From assembly GCA_950060715.1 (NCBI GenBank), contig CATLVA010000009.1:1-12970 (forward strand): a stretch of DNA of 12,970 nt. Reading direction: 5' to 3'. This stretch comes from an uncultured Oligoflexia bacterium (GTDB lineage: Bacteria > Bdellovibrionota > Bacteriovoracia > Bacteriovoracales > Bacteriovoracaceae). Positions within the stretch are counted from its first letter, which is position 1. Every line of letters begins with the position of its first letter. Shown piece by piece: positions 1-7,984 of the stretch. The translations under genes and the position numbers were made by a program. Under the pieces are notes generated by a model. It did no database searches. It saw only the letters and a program-made list of their open reading frames with translations, and was not told the DNA's origin.

Positions 1-1
1 A

Positions 2-421
2 ATGGTGGCGGTGACAACTTACTTAAAAGGACTATGGGCCAAAGATAGGCATAGTTTTTTCGAAGAGCTTTGGTACCTATTTAAAACTAATTGCAAATGC
101 TCAGAGCTTAATATTATTTTTCATGACCTCCAAGAAAACCAAGAAGCTCTCTGCTACTCCCAGGTAAAAGGAACTAAACTTCCAAATATCCAACCGGGAA
201 CAAGTGCTGAAGAAGCCCTAATGAAGGATTACACTAACGACTTCAACCAAGTTTTTAATATCACTGAATATAGTGCAGAAAAAAGGCAACTAGTTGCCTG
301 TGCAAAAATTGATCTAAGCCCAATTCTTTTTATGGCCAGAGTAGATCAGTTTACTGCACTCCAAGAAGCATTGATTCACGGAGTGCTTAAAGGTTTACAA
401 AAGCCTAGCGACCAAAACTAG
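2..421 (+). CDS. Unrecognised protein, possibly 5'-truncated by the window edge
   Basis: An open frame of 139 codons starts with ATG at base 2 and ends with TAG at 419-421. Because it begins at the window edge, the true start may lie upstream and the first residues may be internal. I do not recognise the family. The protein has no obvious signal peptide or membrane segment. It is mixed polar/hydrophobic, with three Cys near residues 31, 33 and 51 and a fourth later, and its C-terminal third looks helical. It converges on the HIT hydrolase gene and the two coding ends overlap by 17 nt. No intrinsic terminator follows it, so transcripts from the two sides probably overlap. That it is a real gene is supported by its length in an AT-rich sequence and by its tight fit against its neighbour; function is unknown. 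Confidence 0.6.
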   Translation: MVAVTTYLKGLWAKDRHSFFEELWYLFKTNCKCSELNIIFHDLQENQEALCYSQVKGTKLPNIQPGTSAEEALMKDYTNDFNQVFNITEYSAEKRQLVACAKIDLSPILFMARVDQFTALQEALIHGVLKGLQKPSDQN

Positions 422-740
422 AGAGCGGCTCGCCACCAAGAACATGGAGGTGGGTGTGAAATACCGTCTGACCTCCGTTTTTATTGATATTGGTCACAAC
501 TCTAAATCCATCAGCCTCTAAGCTATTGGCTTGAGTAAATTCTTTTATCGCTGCAAAGACCTGCACCAACTCTTCAGGGTCCATTTCATTCACATTTTTA
601 GAGTGTGACTTATTGATAAAAAGATAATGCTCTTTAGCTTGAGGATAGAGATCTTTGAAGCCTAATACATGATCATTTTCAAAAATTTTCTCACTAGGGA
701 TTTCGCCCGCGACAATACGACAAAATAAACATTCACTCAT
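405..740 (-). CDS. HIT-family (Hint-like) nucleotide hydrolase
   Basis: This 111-residue protein matches the HIT (histidine triad) family, whose Hint branch hydrolyses purine nucleoside phosphoramidates and adenylates in the cytoplasm. The start CLFCRIVAGEIPSEKIFEND (residues 4-23) is typical, with a Cys pair C4/C7 that is often a metal site. The triad is HTHLHV at 95-100, with H97 in the catalytic nucleophile position, preceded by the N..GGQTV element near 88-93 that contacts phosphate. Length is normal for Hint. It is the last gene of the rho operon. Its ATG shares one base with the murA stop (TAATG), and a GAGAGG ribosome site lies inside the murA end, so translation is probably coupled. 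The physiological substrate cannot be told from sequence. Family assignment is firm. Confidence 0.93.
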   Translation of the reverse strand: MSECLFCRIVAGEIPSEKIFENDHVLGFKDLYPQAKEHYLFINKSHSKNVNEMDPEELVQVFAAIKEFTQANSLEADGFRVVTNINKNGGQTVFHTHLHVLGGEPLSSFGR

Positions 741-1996
741 TATTTTACCCTCTCTATTTTTGCACCTAATGCCTTAAGTTTTCCGCATAGATTTTCATAC
801 CCACGATCGAGGTGATAAATACGACTAATTTCAGACTCACCTTCCGTTACGAGTGCAGCTAAAATTAAAGCAGCTGAAGCTCTTAAATCCGTACACATAA
901 CTGGAGCAGGACTTAAATCGTCTACTCCTTCAATAATTGCAGCTGAAGCCTCAAGCTCAATATCCATTCCCATACGAACTAACTCTGGGACGTGCATAAA
1001 CCTATTTTCAAAAATATTTTCTCTCACAAATGAAAGTCCGTTACTAACTCCCATCAAGGCCATCAATTGAGCTTGCACATCAGTTGGAAAACCTGGGTAA
1101 GGTGCAGTATCGATTTTTGTTCCGTTAAGTCTTCCCGATGGAAAAACTTCTACATAATCATCTCCGATTTCAAGCTTTGCCCCCATCTTCTCTAAAACAT
1201 CTAAGACCGCTTTAATATGTGATGGCGTGAAGTCTTTAACCGTAATATGCGAATCAGTCATAAGACCTGCAATAATATAAGTTGCAGCTTCAATACGATC
1301 TCCAATAACTTGGTATTGAACTTTTTTAGCTGGCTTATACTTTTTAAAATCACGACCTTTAATGGTAATTCTAGAAGTCCCTGCTCCTTGAATATCACAA
1401 CCAAACTTGATCAAAAAATTGGCCAGGTCTTCAATCTCTGGCTCACGAGCGGCATTATCAATAACGGTATCACCCTCGGCCCATACTGCGGCCATCATTA
1501 GGTTTTCAGTGGCTCCGACTGATGGGAAAGCCAATTCTATTTTTGCTCCTTTAAGCCTCGCTGCCTTAGCCTTCACATAACCTTTTTCTAAAATTATTTC
1601 GGCTCCTAAAGCCTCCATTCCAGTTAGGTGAATATCAACGGGACGTGATCCAATCGCACATCCTCCGGGAAGAGAAACTTCAGCTTCACCACAACGAGAA
1701 AGAAGTGGTCCTAAAACCAGAATAGATGCACGCATCTTTCGAACTAAATCATAATCCGCGTGAGTGGTATCTATCGTTTCGCAATCAATATTTTTAGCGT
1801 CGGTGACCTTTGCTCCAAGACTTTCTAGAATTTGTAAAAAGAAATTTATATCACTTAATCCAGGTAGATTTGTGAATTCGATTTCTTCTGGAAAAAGTAA
1901 AGTTGCAGCTAGAATCGGAAGCGTGGCATTTTTTGAAGCGGAGATTGAAACATCTCCTTTTAATTTATTTGGTCCAGTAATTTTTAATTTATCCAT
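740..1996 (-). CDS. murA: UDP-N-acetylglucosamine 1-carboxyvinyltransferase MurA
   Basis: MurA transfers enolpyruvate from PEP to UDP-GlcNAc, the first committed step of peptidoglycan synthesis in the cytosol. The 418-residue length is normal for the family. Visible active-site residues are K22-N23 (SASKNA), the Arg in VRKMRAS near 89, the catalytic Cys C113 in LPGGCAIGSRPVDIHL, D306 in GFPTDVQAQ, and R398 in HLDRGY. The nucleophile is Cys rather than Asp, so the enzyme should be sensitive to fosfomycin. The start ATG is preceded by an AGGAAA ribosome site that overlaps the prmC stop codon, 8 nt after prmC. It is the fifth gene of the rho operon and overlaps the HIT gene by one base. All key residues are present and nothing suggests damage. 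Confidence 0.98.
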   Translation of the reverse strand: MDKLKITGPNKLKGDVSISASKNATLPILAATLLFPEEIEFTNLPGLSDINFFLQILESLGAKVTDAKNIDCETIDTTHADYDLVRKMRASILVLGPLLSRCGEAEVSLPGGCAIGSRPVDIHLTGMEALGAEIILEKGYVKAKAARLKGAKIELAFPSVGATENLMMAAVWAEGDTVIDNAAREPEIEDLANFLIKFGCDIQGAGTSRITIKGRDFKKYKPAKKVQYQVIGDRIEAATYIIAGLMTDSHITVKDFTPSHIKAVLDVLEKMGAKLEIGDDYVEVFPSGRLNGTKIDTAPYPGFPTDVQAQLMALMGVSNGLSFVRENIFENRFMHVPELVRMGMDIELEASAAIIEGVDDLSPAPVMCTDLRASAALILAALVTEGESEISRIYHLDRGYENLCGKLKALGAKIERVK

Positions 1997-2004
1997 AAGG
2001 TTTC

Positions 2005-2829
2005 CTATTTATAGGCCAAGAGAAAACGATCTCTTTGGGTATAGTCTTGTAAAATTTCAGTTCGTGTAAAATATTGAGAAGCCAGGGTTTGTAATGAGTT
2101 TAAATGATCCTCATGGCCCTCCATAAGAAAGATCCCCTTCTCAGTTAGTTTGCTTGTCACTTGGTTGAATAAATCCTCAAACCAAGAGTTGTAATTTTCG
2201 TCAGCAATAAAAAGTGCAAGGTTTGGCTCGAATTTCGTATTGATATGCACTTCATCTGAGTTTTTGATGTAAGGAGGGTTTGATACGATCATATCAAAAG
2301 TCTGATCAATTCCTGCAAGTTTATCTGCTTGTCTAAACTTCACTGTCACATCTCGTGAAATCATCTGGCGATGCCTTTGCAAATTGATCTTTGCCACCTC
2401 GATCGCTTCTTGTGAAATATCTGTTCCAATTATATCAAGTTTAGAAACTTCTTGAGCAATGGATAGCGAAATACAGCCTGAGCCCACACCTACTTCAGCA
2501 ACAGTTTTCAATTCATTATTTTGAATAAGTAGGACAGCTTTTTCCACCAGAATTTCGGTTTCTGATCTCGGAATGAGGACATGATTATTGACATAAAATT
2601 GGGAACGATAGAAAAACTTAGAGTGAGTCAGGTATTCGAGCGGAGTACCAATCTTGAGCTGTTCAAAAAAGTCATCATGGCTCTTTAGATAAGTCTCATT
2701 AACTTTTAGGCCTGAATACTCTGTAAACTTGTCCAATAGATAAGGTACACGAAGCCCTGGATAGGACTGTTCCAACTCAGCTTGATTCTCATTGTAAAAA
2801 CTAGCAATGAGATCCTTCACAGATTTCAT
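2005..2829 (-). CDS. prmC: Peptide chain release factor N5-glutamine methyltransferase PrmC (HemK)
   Basis: PrmC uses S-adenosylmethionine to methylate the Gln of the GGQ motif in release factors, which increases peptide release. In this 274-residue protein the N-terminal helical domain spans about 1-75 and is followed by the conserved linker VLIPRSETE at 84-92; most family members have Pro where S89 stands. The SAM-binding motif AEVGVGSGCISL lies at 111-122, and NPPY at 184-187 is the signature of enzymes that methylate amide nitrogens. The start ATG lies 3 nt after the stop of prfA, which encodes its likely substrate RF1, and a GAAGAG ribosome site sits inside the prfA end. The prfA-prmC pairing is common in bacteria and strongly supports the specific name over a generic methyltransferase. 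Confidence 0.96.
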   Translation of the reverse strand: MKSVKDLIASFYNENQAELEQSYPGLRVPYLLDKFTEYSGLKVNETYLKSHDDFFEQLKIGTPLEYLTHSKFFYRSQFYVNNHVLIPRSETEILVEKAVLLIQNNELKTVAEVGVGSGCISLSIAQEVSKLDIIGTDISQEAIEVAKINLQRHRQMISRDVTVKFRQADKLAGIDQTFDMIVSNPPYIKNSDEVHINTKFEPNLALFIADENYNSWFEDLFNQVTSKLTEKGIFLMEGHEDHLNSLQTLASQYFTRTEILQDYTQRDRFLLAYK

Positions 2830-2832
2830 AAT

Positions 2833-3906
2833 CTACTCTTCTTGGCCCTTAAGTAGAGCAGCTTGGTTATGAGCAATCAGCGCTTCAGTAACTGGTGCAA
2901 GATCACCTTCAATAATCTTATCAAGAGAATAAAGAGTAAGGTTAATTCTATGATCTGTTAGACGACCTTGAGGGAAGTTATAAGTTCTAATCCTCTCACT
3001 TCTATCTCCTGTACCAACAAGACCTTTTCTTTTGGCAGCTTCTTCATCGTGAGCTTCTTGAACCATACGATCATAAATACGGCTTCTTAAAATTTTAAGT
3101 GCCTTTTCTTTATTTTTTAGCTGAGACTTTTCATCTTGAATGGCAACAACTGTGTTAGTTGGTAAGTGAGTTACCCTAACCGCAGAGTCTGTGGTGTTAA
3201 CTGACTGACCACCTTTACCACCGGAACGATAAACATCAATTCTAACATCATTCATGTCTAGTTCGAATTCAACGTCATCTGCCTCTGGCATAACAGCAAC
3301 AGTGATTGTCGAAGTATGAACTCTCCCTTGAGATTCTGTTTCAGGGACACGTTGTACGCGGTGAACTCCTGACTCATATTTCATGATAGAGTAAACCTTG
3401 TCTCCGGTTACATTGAGAATAACTTCTTTGTAACCTTTATCTGATTCACTAGCCGATACAAGCTCTGCTTTAAAACCGAGAGTGGCAAAATAGTTTTTAT
3501 ACATTCTCCAAACATCACCAACGAAGATTGATGATTCATCTCCACCAGCTCCAGCCCTCATTTCAACCATACAGTTTTTATTGTCCAGTGGATCTTTTGG
3601 AAGAAGAAGAATTTTTAAACGGTCTTCATATATAGGAATCTGACCTTCGTATTCTGAGATTTCCTCTTTGGCCATCTCACGCATTTCCTCATCTTTTTCA
3701 TTAGCAAGAATTTCTTTGGCACCTTCTAAGTCGCCTTTGATCTTTTTATATTCCTTATAACAAACTACAAGGTCTTCAATATTACTTCTTTCTTCGCTAA
3801 CAGCTTTGAATTCTTGCTGACGATCGTAAAGTGTTGGATCAGCCATTTTTTCAGTAAGCTCTTCATAGCGCTTAACAACGGCATCTAACTTATCAAACAT
3901 GGACAT
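2833..3906 (-). CDS. prfA: Peptide chain release factor 1 (RF1)
   Basis: RF1 recognises UAA and UAG stop codons in the ribosomal A site and triggers peptide release. This 357-residue protein has the RF1 codon-reading tripeptide PxT as PET at 188-190 (RVQRVPETESQGR); RF2 would carry SPF here, so the call is RF1. The catalytic GGQ is at 232-234 within RSGGKGGQSVNTTDS, and Q234 is the expected PrmC target. The N-terminal coiled helices cover about 1-100, and MRAGAGGDES at 116-125 marks the central domain. Two ATGs lie two codons apart; the upstream one at 3906 is preferred because GGAG sits 8 nt before it. The gene begins 2 nt after the DUF1385 stop and ends 3 nt before prmC. Confidence 0.97.
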   Translation of the reverse strand: MSMFDKLDAVVKRYEELTEKMADPTLYDRQQEFKAVSEERSNIEDLVVCYKEYKKIKGDLEGAKEILANEKDEEMREMAKEEISEYEGQIPIYEDRLKILLLPKDPLDNKNCMVEMRAGAGGDESSIFVGDVWRMYKNYFATLGFKAELVSASESDKGYKEVILNVTGDKVYSIMKYESGVHRVQRVPETESQGRVHTSTITVAVMPEADDVEFELDMNDVRIDVYRSGGKGGQSVNTTDSAVRVTHLPTNTVVAIQDEKSQLKNKEKALKILRSRIYDRMVQEAHDEEAAKRKGLVGTGDRSERIRTYNFPQGRLTDHRINLTLYSLDKIIEGDLAPVTEALIAHNQAALLKGQEE

Positions 3907-3908
3907 AT

Positions 3909-5084
3909 TTATGACTCCAAGAAATCATTAAGGGTTGAGTTTGTGCCTTCCATCTCTTTAATTGATTCGATATCAATCTCTTCAACTTCAAGCACTTTGG
4001 CAGACTTTTCTTTAAGCTCATATTTCTCTTCTAGAAAAAGAACTGCTTTTATTGAAGCCAACGCGACTTCTAACTGACTGTCGTCAGGCTCTTTAGAAGT
4101 TAATTTCTGTAGCATCATTCCAGGGAAGCTAAGGCCCTTACAAACAGGATTATTTGCATGCTTTCCAGCAAACTTGATAATCTCATATGAGATTCCCGCA
4201 ACTGGTAACATAAGTGGTATCTTAATAAAAACAGCAAGTACGTGTTTTAGATTAGGATATACTTTCTCAGCAACAAACCCTGTTCCACCTTGAGGAACGA
4301 ATGAGTTCACCCATGCGTCTAGCGGAATAAATACAAAAAGTACTGAAAATAAGATGATGGAAATAAACAGAACAAAAAAGATAAATGATGTTCCACATCT
4401 TGGATGTAGAGTTGTGTATTTTCTGGCGTTTTCAACCGTAAGCTCTTCTCCGGCTTCGAAAGTAGAAATCGATTTATGTTCAGCTCCATGATATTGAAAC
4501 ACTCTTCTAATATCTTCTAATTGACCAATCGCCCAGATATAGAAAATAAAAACACAAGCTTTAATCACACCATCAATAAGGTGAAAAGCAAATCCATCTA
4601 AGCTCCAACCAAGTGAGAAGCTTTGATTCATCCCCTCCGTTAAAAGATGAGGAAGAAAAACGAAAAGCAACATCCCAAACGCAAAACTAATTCCAATAGT
4701 GATATAAGTTTGCCAGTCTATTTTTTCTTTTTTCTTTTTATCTGCTTCGTATTCAGCTTCAGTTTTCCCTTTTTTTAGGGCCTCAGCTTTAAGCTCTTCA
4801 TCCATAGCGATATTGGCTGCATAATTAAGCGAAACAATACCATTGGCCATGGCTTCAACCAGCATCACCACTCCCCTTAAAAAGGGCTTTTTCATGAAAG
4901 ATAATTTTTGAGAAATTCCATACCACTGATCACGACGAAGACGAATCTTTCCATCGGGCTTTCTAACCGCCACAACAAAAGCGTTCGGAGAGCGCATCAT
5001 GACACCCTCGATTACTGCTTGCCCACCAATACTTGTGTATTGCTTTGCAAATGCAAGTGAAATCCTTTTCAGTGTTTTAATCAT
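3909..5084 (-). CDS. DUF1385 family membrane protein
   Basis: The protein of 391 residues belongs to DUF1385, a family related to Bacillus YqhQ with no established biochemical role. The diagnostic motif SIGGQAVIEGVMMRSPNAF is at 18-36. A charged soluble stretch rich in Lys and Glu (about 93-122) separates the N-terminal domain from four hydrophobic segments at roughly 126-147, 165-188, 230-254 and 281-300. Between the second and third lies a strongly conserved-looking segment, FQYHGAEHKSISTFEAGE (196-213) and LHPRCGTSF (226-234). Its His, Glu and Cys residues could bind a metal, which is inference. An acidic tail follows after about 355. The gene sits between rho and prfA with 2-nt gaps on both sides, a neighbourhood often seen for this family. 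That suggests a link to the termination or translation genes, but no mechanism is known. Confidence 0.9.
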   Translation of the reverse strand: MIKTLKRISLAFAKQYTSIGGQAVIEGVMMRSPNAFVVAVRKPDGKIRLRRDQWYGISQKLSFMKKPFLRGVVMLVEAMANGIVSLNYAANIAMDEELKAEALKKGKTEAEYEADKKKKEKIDWQTYITIGISFAFGMLLFVFLPHLLTEGMNQSFSLGWSLDGFAFHLIDGVIKACVFIFYIWAIGQLEDIRRVFQYHGAEHKSISTFEAGEELTVENARKYTTLHPRCGTSFIFFVLFISIILFSVLFVFIPLDAWVNSFVPQGGTGFVAEKVYPNLKHVLAVFIKIPLMLPVAGISYEIIKFAGKHANNPVCKGLSFPGMMLQKLTSKEPDDSQLEVALASIKAVLFLEEKYELKEKSAKVLEVEEIDIESIKEMEGTNSTLNDFLES

Positions 5085-5086
5085 TA

Positions 5087-6334
5087 CTATCCATTCATTG
5101 ATTCAAGGAAGTCAGTATTGGTCTTAGAGTTTTTAATTTTATCTAAGATGAACTCCATTGAATCAATTGTATTCATTGGGTGAAGAACACGTCTTAAAAC
5201 AAAGACTTTTTGTAGGTCTGCACCATCCATTAGTAAGTCTTCTTTTCTTGTTGCAGATTTGTTCACGTCTAAACAAGGGAAGATTCTTTTTTCCATTAGT
5301 TTTCTATCAAGTTGAATTTCTGAGTTACCTGTACCTTTGAATTCTTCAAAGATAACTTCATCCATTCTTGAACCTGTATCGATAAGCGCAGTAGCGATAA
5401 TTGTAAGAGATCCACCCTTTTCAATATTTCTAGCAGCACCAAAAAATCTTTTCGGACGGTGAAGAGCGTTTGAGTCAACCCCACCAGAAAGGATCTTACC
5501 TGAAGCAGGAACAACTGTGTTGTATGCTCTAGCAAGACGAGTGATTGAATCAAGAAGAATAACAACATCTTGACCTGCTTCAACTAGTCTTTTTGCTTTT
5601 TCGATTACCATCTCAGCAACCTGAACGTGGCGAGAAGCTGGTTCATCAAATGTACTAGAAACAACTTCAGCATCAACTGAACGTTTCATATCTGTAACTT
5701 CTTCTGGTCTTTCATCAATAAGAAGAACGATAAGTTTCGCTTTTTTATGATTTTTTGCGATTGCGTTAGCAATGTCTTGAAGAAGAACCGTCTTACCTGC
5801 TTTTGGAGGTGCAACAATTAGACATCTTTGTCCAAACCCTTGAGGAACAAAAAGATCAATAATTCTAGTAGAGTAACCTGTTGGCCCTGCTTCTAAATTG
5901 ATTTTCTTATTTGGATAAAGTGGAGTTAAGTTATCGAAAAGAACTGTTTGCTTGTGTTTTTCTGGAGTTTGCGTGTTGATCGTTTCAATTTTTAAAAGAG
6001 CAAAGTATCTCTCGCCTTCTTTTGGCGGTCTGATCTCACCTTTAATTGTATCCCCTGTTCTTAAACTAAAACGTCTAATTTGAGAGGGAGAAACATAAAT
6101 ATCATCGGCACCTGGTAAATAGTTATATCCAGGGGATCTTAAAAATCCAAAACCGTCGTTAAGAATATCGAGAACACCTTCACCATAAATAGCTTCGTTT
6201 TCTTCAGCTGTTTTTTTGAGGAGAGCAAAGATGATTTCGTGCTTTTTCATCGAAGCAGCGTTTTCGATCTCCAGCTTACCGGCCATTTTGGTCAGTTCTT
6301 TGATTTCTTTTTCTCTTAAGTCATTTAAATGCAT
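5087..6334 (-). CDS. rho: Transcription termination factor Rho
   Basis: Rho is a hexameric RNA-dependent ATPase that loads on C-rich nascent RNA and terminates transcription. The 415-residue protein has the N-terminal helical domain (about 1-45) and the cold-shock-like RNA-binding domain from about 50 to 118, with [20 protein letters not shown] at 61-80. In the ATPase core, Walker A APPKAGKT is at 175-182, the catalytic-Glu region [10 protein letters not shown] at 208-217, Walker [17 protein letters not shown] at 257-272 with D262, and the Q loop around 281-290. The R loop EFKGTGNSE is at 331-339 and the arginine finger region TRKEDLL at 362-368. No large insertion is present. A GGAG ribosome site precedes the ATG by 8 nt. 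It heads a six-gene operon; rpmE (ribosomal protein L31), often found just after rho, is absent here. Confidence 0.98.
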   Translation of the reverse strand: MHLNDLREKEIKELTKMAGKLEIENAASMKKHEIIFALLKKTAEENEAIYGEGVLDILNDGFGFLRSPGYNYLPGADDIYVSPSQIRRFSLRTGDTIKGEIRPPKEGERYFALLKIETINTQTPEKHKQTVLFDNLTPLYPNKKINLEAGPTGYSTRIIDLFVPQGFGQRCLIVAPPKAGKTVLLQDIANAIAKNHKKAKLIVLLIDERPEEVTDMKRSVDAEVVSSTFDEPASRHVQVAEMVIEKAKRLVEAGQDVVILLDSITRLARAYNTVVPASGKILSGGVDSNALHRPKRFFGAARNIEKGGSLTIIATALIDTGSRMDEVIFEEFKGTGNSEIQLDRKLMEKRIFPCLDVNKSATRKEDLLMDGADLQKVFVLRRVLHPMNTIDSMEFILDKIKNSKTNTDFLESMNG

Positions 6335-6346
6335 TGGGTTAACTCC

Positions 6347-6395
6347 AAGATGTAAATTTGGGGGTTATTGGTGGTTTGATATAATATTGATATAT
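6347..6395 (-). promoter_or_regulatory. G-free, C-rich leader of rho mRNA (candidate Rho loading site)
   Basis: On the minus strand, between the predicted transcript start and the GGAG ribosome site of rho, 49 consecutive bases contain 13 C and no G. The C residues cluster in ACCACCAATAACCCCC. High C, no G and little structure are the known properties of rut sites, where Rho binds RNA. Rho is known to repress its own gene by early termination in enteric bacteria. Autoregulation here is inference from base composition. Confidence 0.45.
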
Positions 6396-6414
6396 CGAAA
6401 AAAGATTTATGTTC

Positions 6415-6442
6415 ATAATAACCTTAAAAGAATTGTTGTCAA
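6415..6442 (-). promoter_or_regulatory. Sigma70-type promoter of the rho operon
   Basis: On the minus strand a perfect -35 box TTGACA (6437-6442) is followed by a 16-nt spacer and the -10 box TATTAT (6415-6420), five of six matches to consensus. The predicted start near 6408 gives a leader of roughly 74 nt before the rho ATG. It is the only good promoter upstream of the six closely spaced minus-strand genes. Confidence 0.7.
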
Positions 6443-6484
6443 GCTTTACAGGGGTGAAACTCTTGGCTAAAGATATTCTTTAAT

Positions 6485-6928
6485 ATGCAACAAGACCTCA
6501 CCAACAAACGAATTCTCGCAATTGACTATGGGCGCAAAGTTACCGGTGTCGCAAGCTATCATTTTGGAAGTGATCCCTTCCCTATTATTTACGGCAAAAT
6601 AATCTACAAAGATGATCAACAACTCAAAAAAGAGATTCTGCATATTGTAGAGGAAGAATTTATCGACATCCTAGTCATTGGTGTTCCCTTCTTTACTGAC
6701 GGTACCGAATCGACTCTGACTAAAGAGATTCGCGCTTTTATTGCAGAGCTTAAAAATGAAGCTTCTATCCCAGTTTTTGAAGAAGACGAAACCCTCACAA
6801 CCTTTGAAGCACAAGAGCGCATGAAAAATGATCCAGCCTACAATTTCAAAGTAGATATCAAAAAGATTGACGAACTTTGTGCGGTAATAATTTTGGAACA
6901 ATTTCTTAAAAACTCGCAAAAGAATTGA
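6485..6928 (+). CDS. ruvX: RuvX/YqgF family RNase H-fold nuclease (putative Holliday junction resolvase)
   Basis: This 147-residue protein has the conserved pattern of RuvX (YqgF). ILAIDYGRKVTGVA at 10-23 carries the first catalytic Asp, D14. VIGVPFFTDGTES at 64-76 matches the usual G-P-DG-E loop. EDETLTTFEAQ at 100-110 carries an acidic residue, and KIDELCAVIILEQFL at 127-141 carries the final Asp, D129. The family has been linked both to Holliday junction cleavage and to processing of the 16S rRNA precursor, so the exact substrate is uncertain. ATG at 6485 is the only usable start, because an in-frame stop lies at 6455-6457 with no other start between. No ribosome-binding site precedes it. 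It is followed 20 nt later by mltG, a common partner gene. Confidence 0.9.
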   Translation: MQQDLTNKRILAIDYGRKVTGVASYHFGSDPFPIIYGKIIYKDDQQLKKEILHIVEEEFIDILVIGVPFFTDGTESTLTKEIRAFIAELKNEASIPVFEEDETLTTFEAQERMKNDPAYNFKVDIKKIDELCAVIILEQFLKNSQKN

Positions 6929-6948
6929 GTCTCTATTAGTATATTTCT

Positions 6949-7983
6949 GTGTCAAAATTAAAGATTATTTTCAGTATTGTTGTTTTAGCTATTTTAGGTG
7001 CCGCTGCAGGGTCTGCTTACCTAGGATATCTTTTTTATGAGCCTTATTCCGGAGAGACAACCACCTTCACTATAAATAGAGGTGATAACTTTCCAGCGAT
7101 CAACGGACGCCTCATTAAGGCGGGCATCATAAAATCGCCAAGAATATTTCATCGCTACGCTGCCTTCAAGAATAAGATGAGCTCTTTTAAATATGGAACT
7201 TATGAAATTCCTTCTGGCGCGCATATGGAAAAGGTTTTAGAAATTCTTACTGAAGGAATGCCAATCTTAGAGAAGATAACTATTCCTGAAGGAAAAAACC
7301 TATACGAAGTTGCCGAGATCTTTGCTGCTAAAGGAATCGTAAACAAGAATAAATTTATTTCTCTTTGCAAGGATCAATCCCTTGTTAAAGAGTTAACAGG
7401 AACAGACGCTCCTTCTCTTGAAGGGAATTTATTTCCTGACACCTATATGCTCCCACCTGAGATTGATGAGCTAGGTCTTATTAGAGTTATGGTGCGTGAG
7501 TTTAAAAGAAAAACAGCTGACCTAAAAATGGATGCGAGCTTCCTTTCACCTCATGAAGTTGTCATCCTTGCTTCTATTGTAGAAAAAGAAACTGGAGCTG
7601 CTTGGGAGCGCCCTACTATTGCGGGAGTTTATTTAAATCGTTTAAAAAAGCGTATGCGTCTTCAGGCTGACCCCACAACTATTTATGGAATTTGGGAGCG
7701 CTATAACGGAAACCTTAGAAAAAGAGATCTCTTAGAAAAGACTGCATACAATACTTATAAAATGAGTGGCCTGCCACTTGGTCCAATTGCGAACCCATCT
7801 CTTGCAGCGATAGAGGCGGTACTTAATCCAAAAGAGCATAACTATCTTTATTTTGTCTCTAAAAATGATGGAACTCACGTGTTCACATCAACTTATGCTG
7901 ATCATAATAAAGCAGTAGATTACTGGCAGAGAAATCGCAGAAATCGCCAAGGAAAAAGCTGGCGAGATCTAAAGCAAAAATAA
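6949..7983 (+). CDS. mltG: Endolytic murein transglycosylase MltG (YceG-like)
   Basis: MltG is an inner-membrane lytic transglycosylase that cuts new glycan strands and is thought to end their elongation. The 344-residue protein starts with a short cytoplasmic stretch and one membrane segment (about 5-29). A LysM-like region follows (about 37-100). The catalytic domain contains TIPEG at 111-115, SLEGNLFPDTY at 156-166 and LASIVEKETG at 207-216 with catalytic Glu E212. Further on come AGVYLNRL, LQADPTTIYG near 238-247, YNTY..GLPLGPIANPS and a C-terminal YLYFV...GTHVF. The start is a GTG with only poor ribosome-site sequence before it; homology and the membrane segment support it. The gene probably shares a transcript with ruvX. 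Its stop lies one base from the end of the convergent lipoprotein gene. Confidence 0.94.
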   Translation: MSKLKIIFSIVVLAILGAAAGSAYLGYLFYEPYSGETTTFTINRGDNFPAINGRLIKAGIIKSPRIFHRYAAFKNKMSSFKYGTYEIPSGAHMEKVLEILTEGMPILEKITIPEGKNLYEVAEIFAAKGIVNKNKFISLCKDQSLVKELTGTDAPSLEGNLFPDTYMLPPEIDELGLIRVMVREFKRKTADLKMDASFLSPHEVVILASIVEKETGAAWERPTIAGVYLNRLKKRMRLQADPTTIYGIWERYNGNLRKRDLLEKTAYNTYKMSGLPLGPIANPSLAAIEAVLNPKEHNYLYFVSKNDGTHVFTSTYADHNKAVDYWQRNRRNRQGKSWRDLKQK

Positions 7984-7984
7984 A

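Noticed and set aside
356..386. Hairpin GCACTCC/GGAGTGC with a 17-nt loop near the end of the first gene, possible terminator for the operon from the right
   Set aside because: It lies within coding sequence, the loop is long, and no T-run follows on either strand.
1247..1501. Long open frame on the plus strand inside murA
   Set aside because: It is antisense to a complete, well conserved murA and has no protein features of its own.
5296..5583. Alternative minus-strand frame of about 95 codons inside rho
   Set aside because: It is a shifted frame of the intact rho gene; its Leu-rich content follows from the rho codons.
6940..6945. TATATT as a separate -10 box for mltG
   Set aside because: No -35 partner at proper spacing, and it ends four bases before the GTG; mltG is more simply co-transcribed with ruvX.
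6671..6955. Antisense open frame across ruvX and the start of mltG
   Set aside because: ruvX carries all family motifs on the plus strand; the antisense frame has no ribosome site or recognisable domain.
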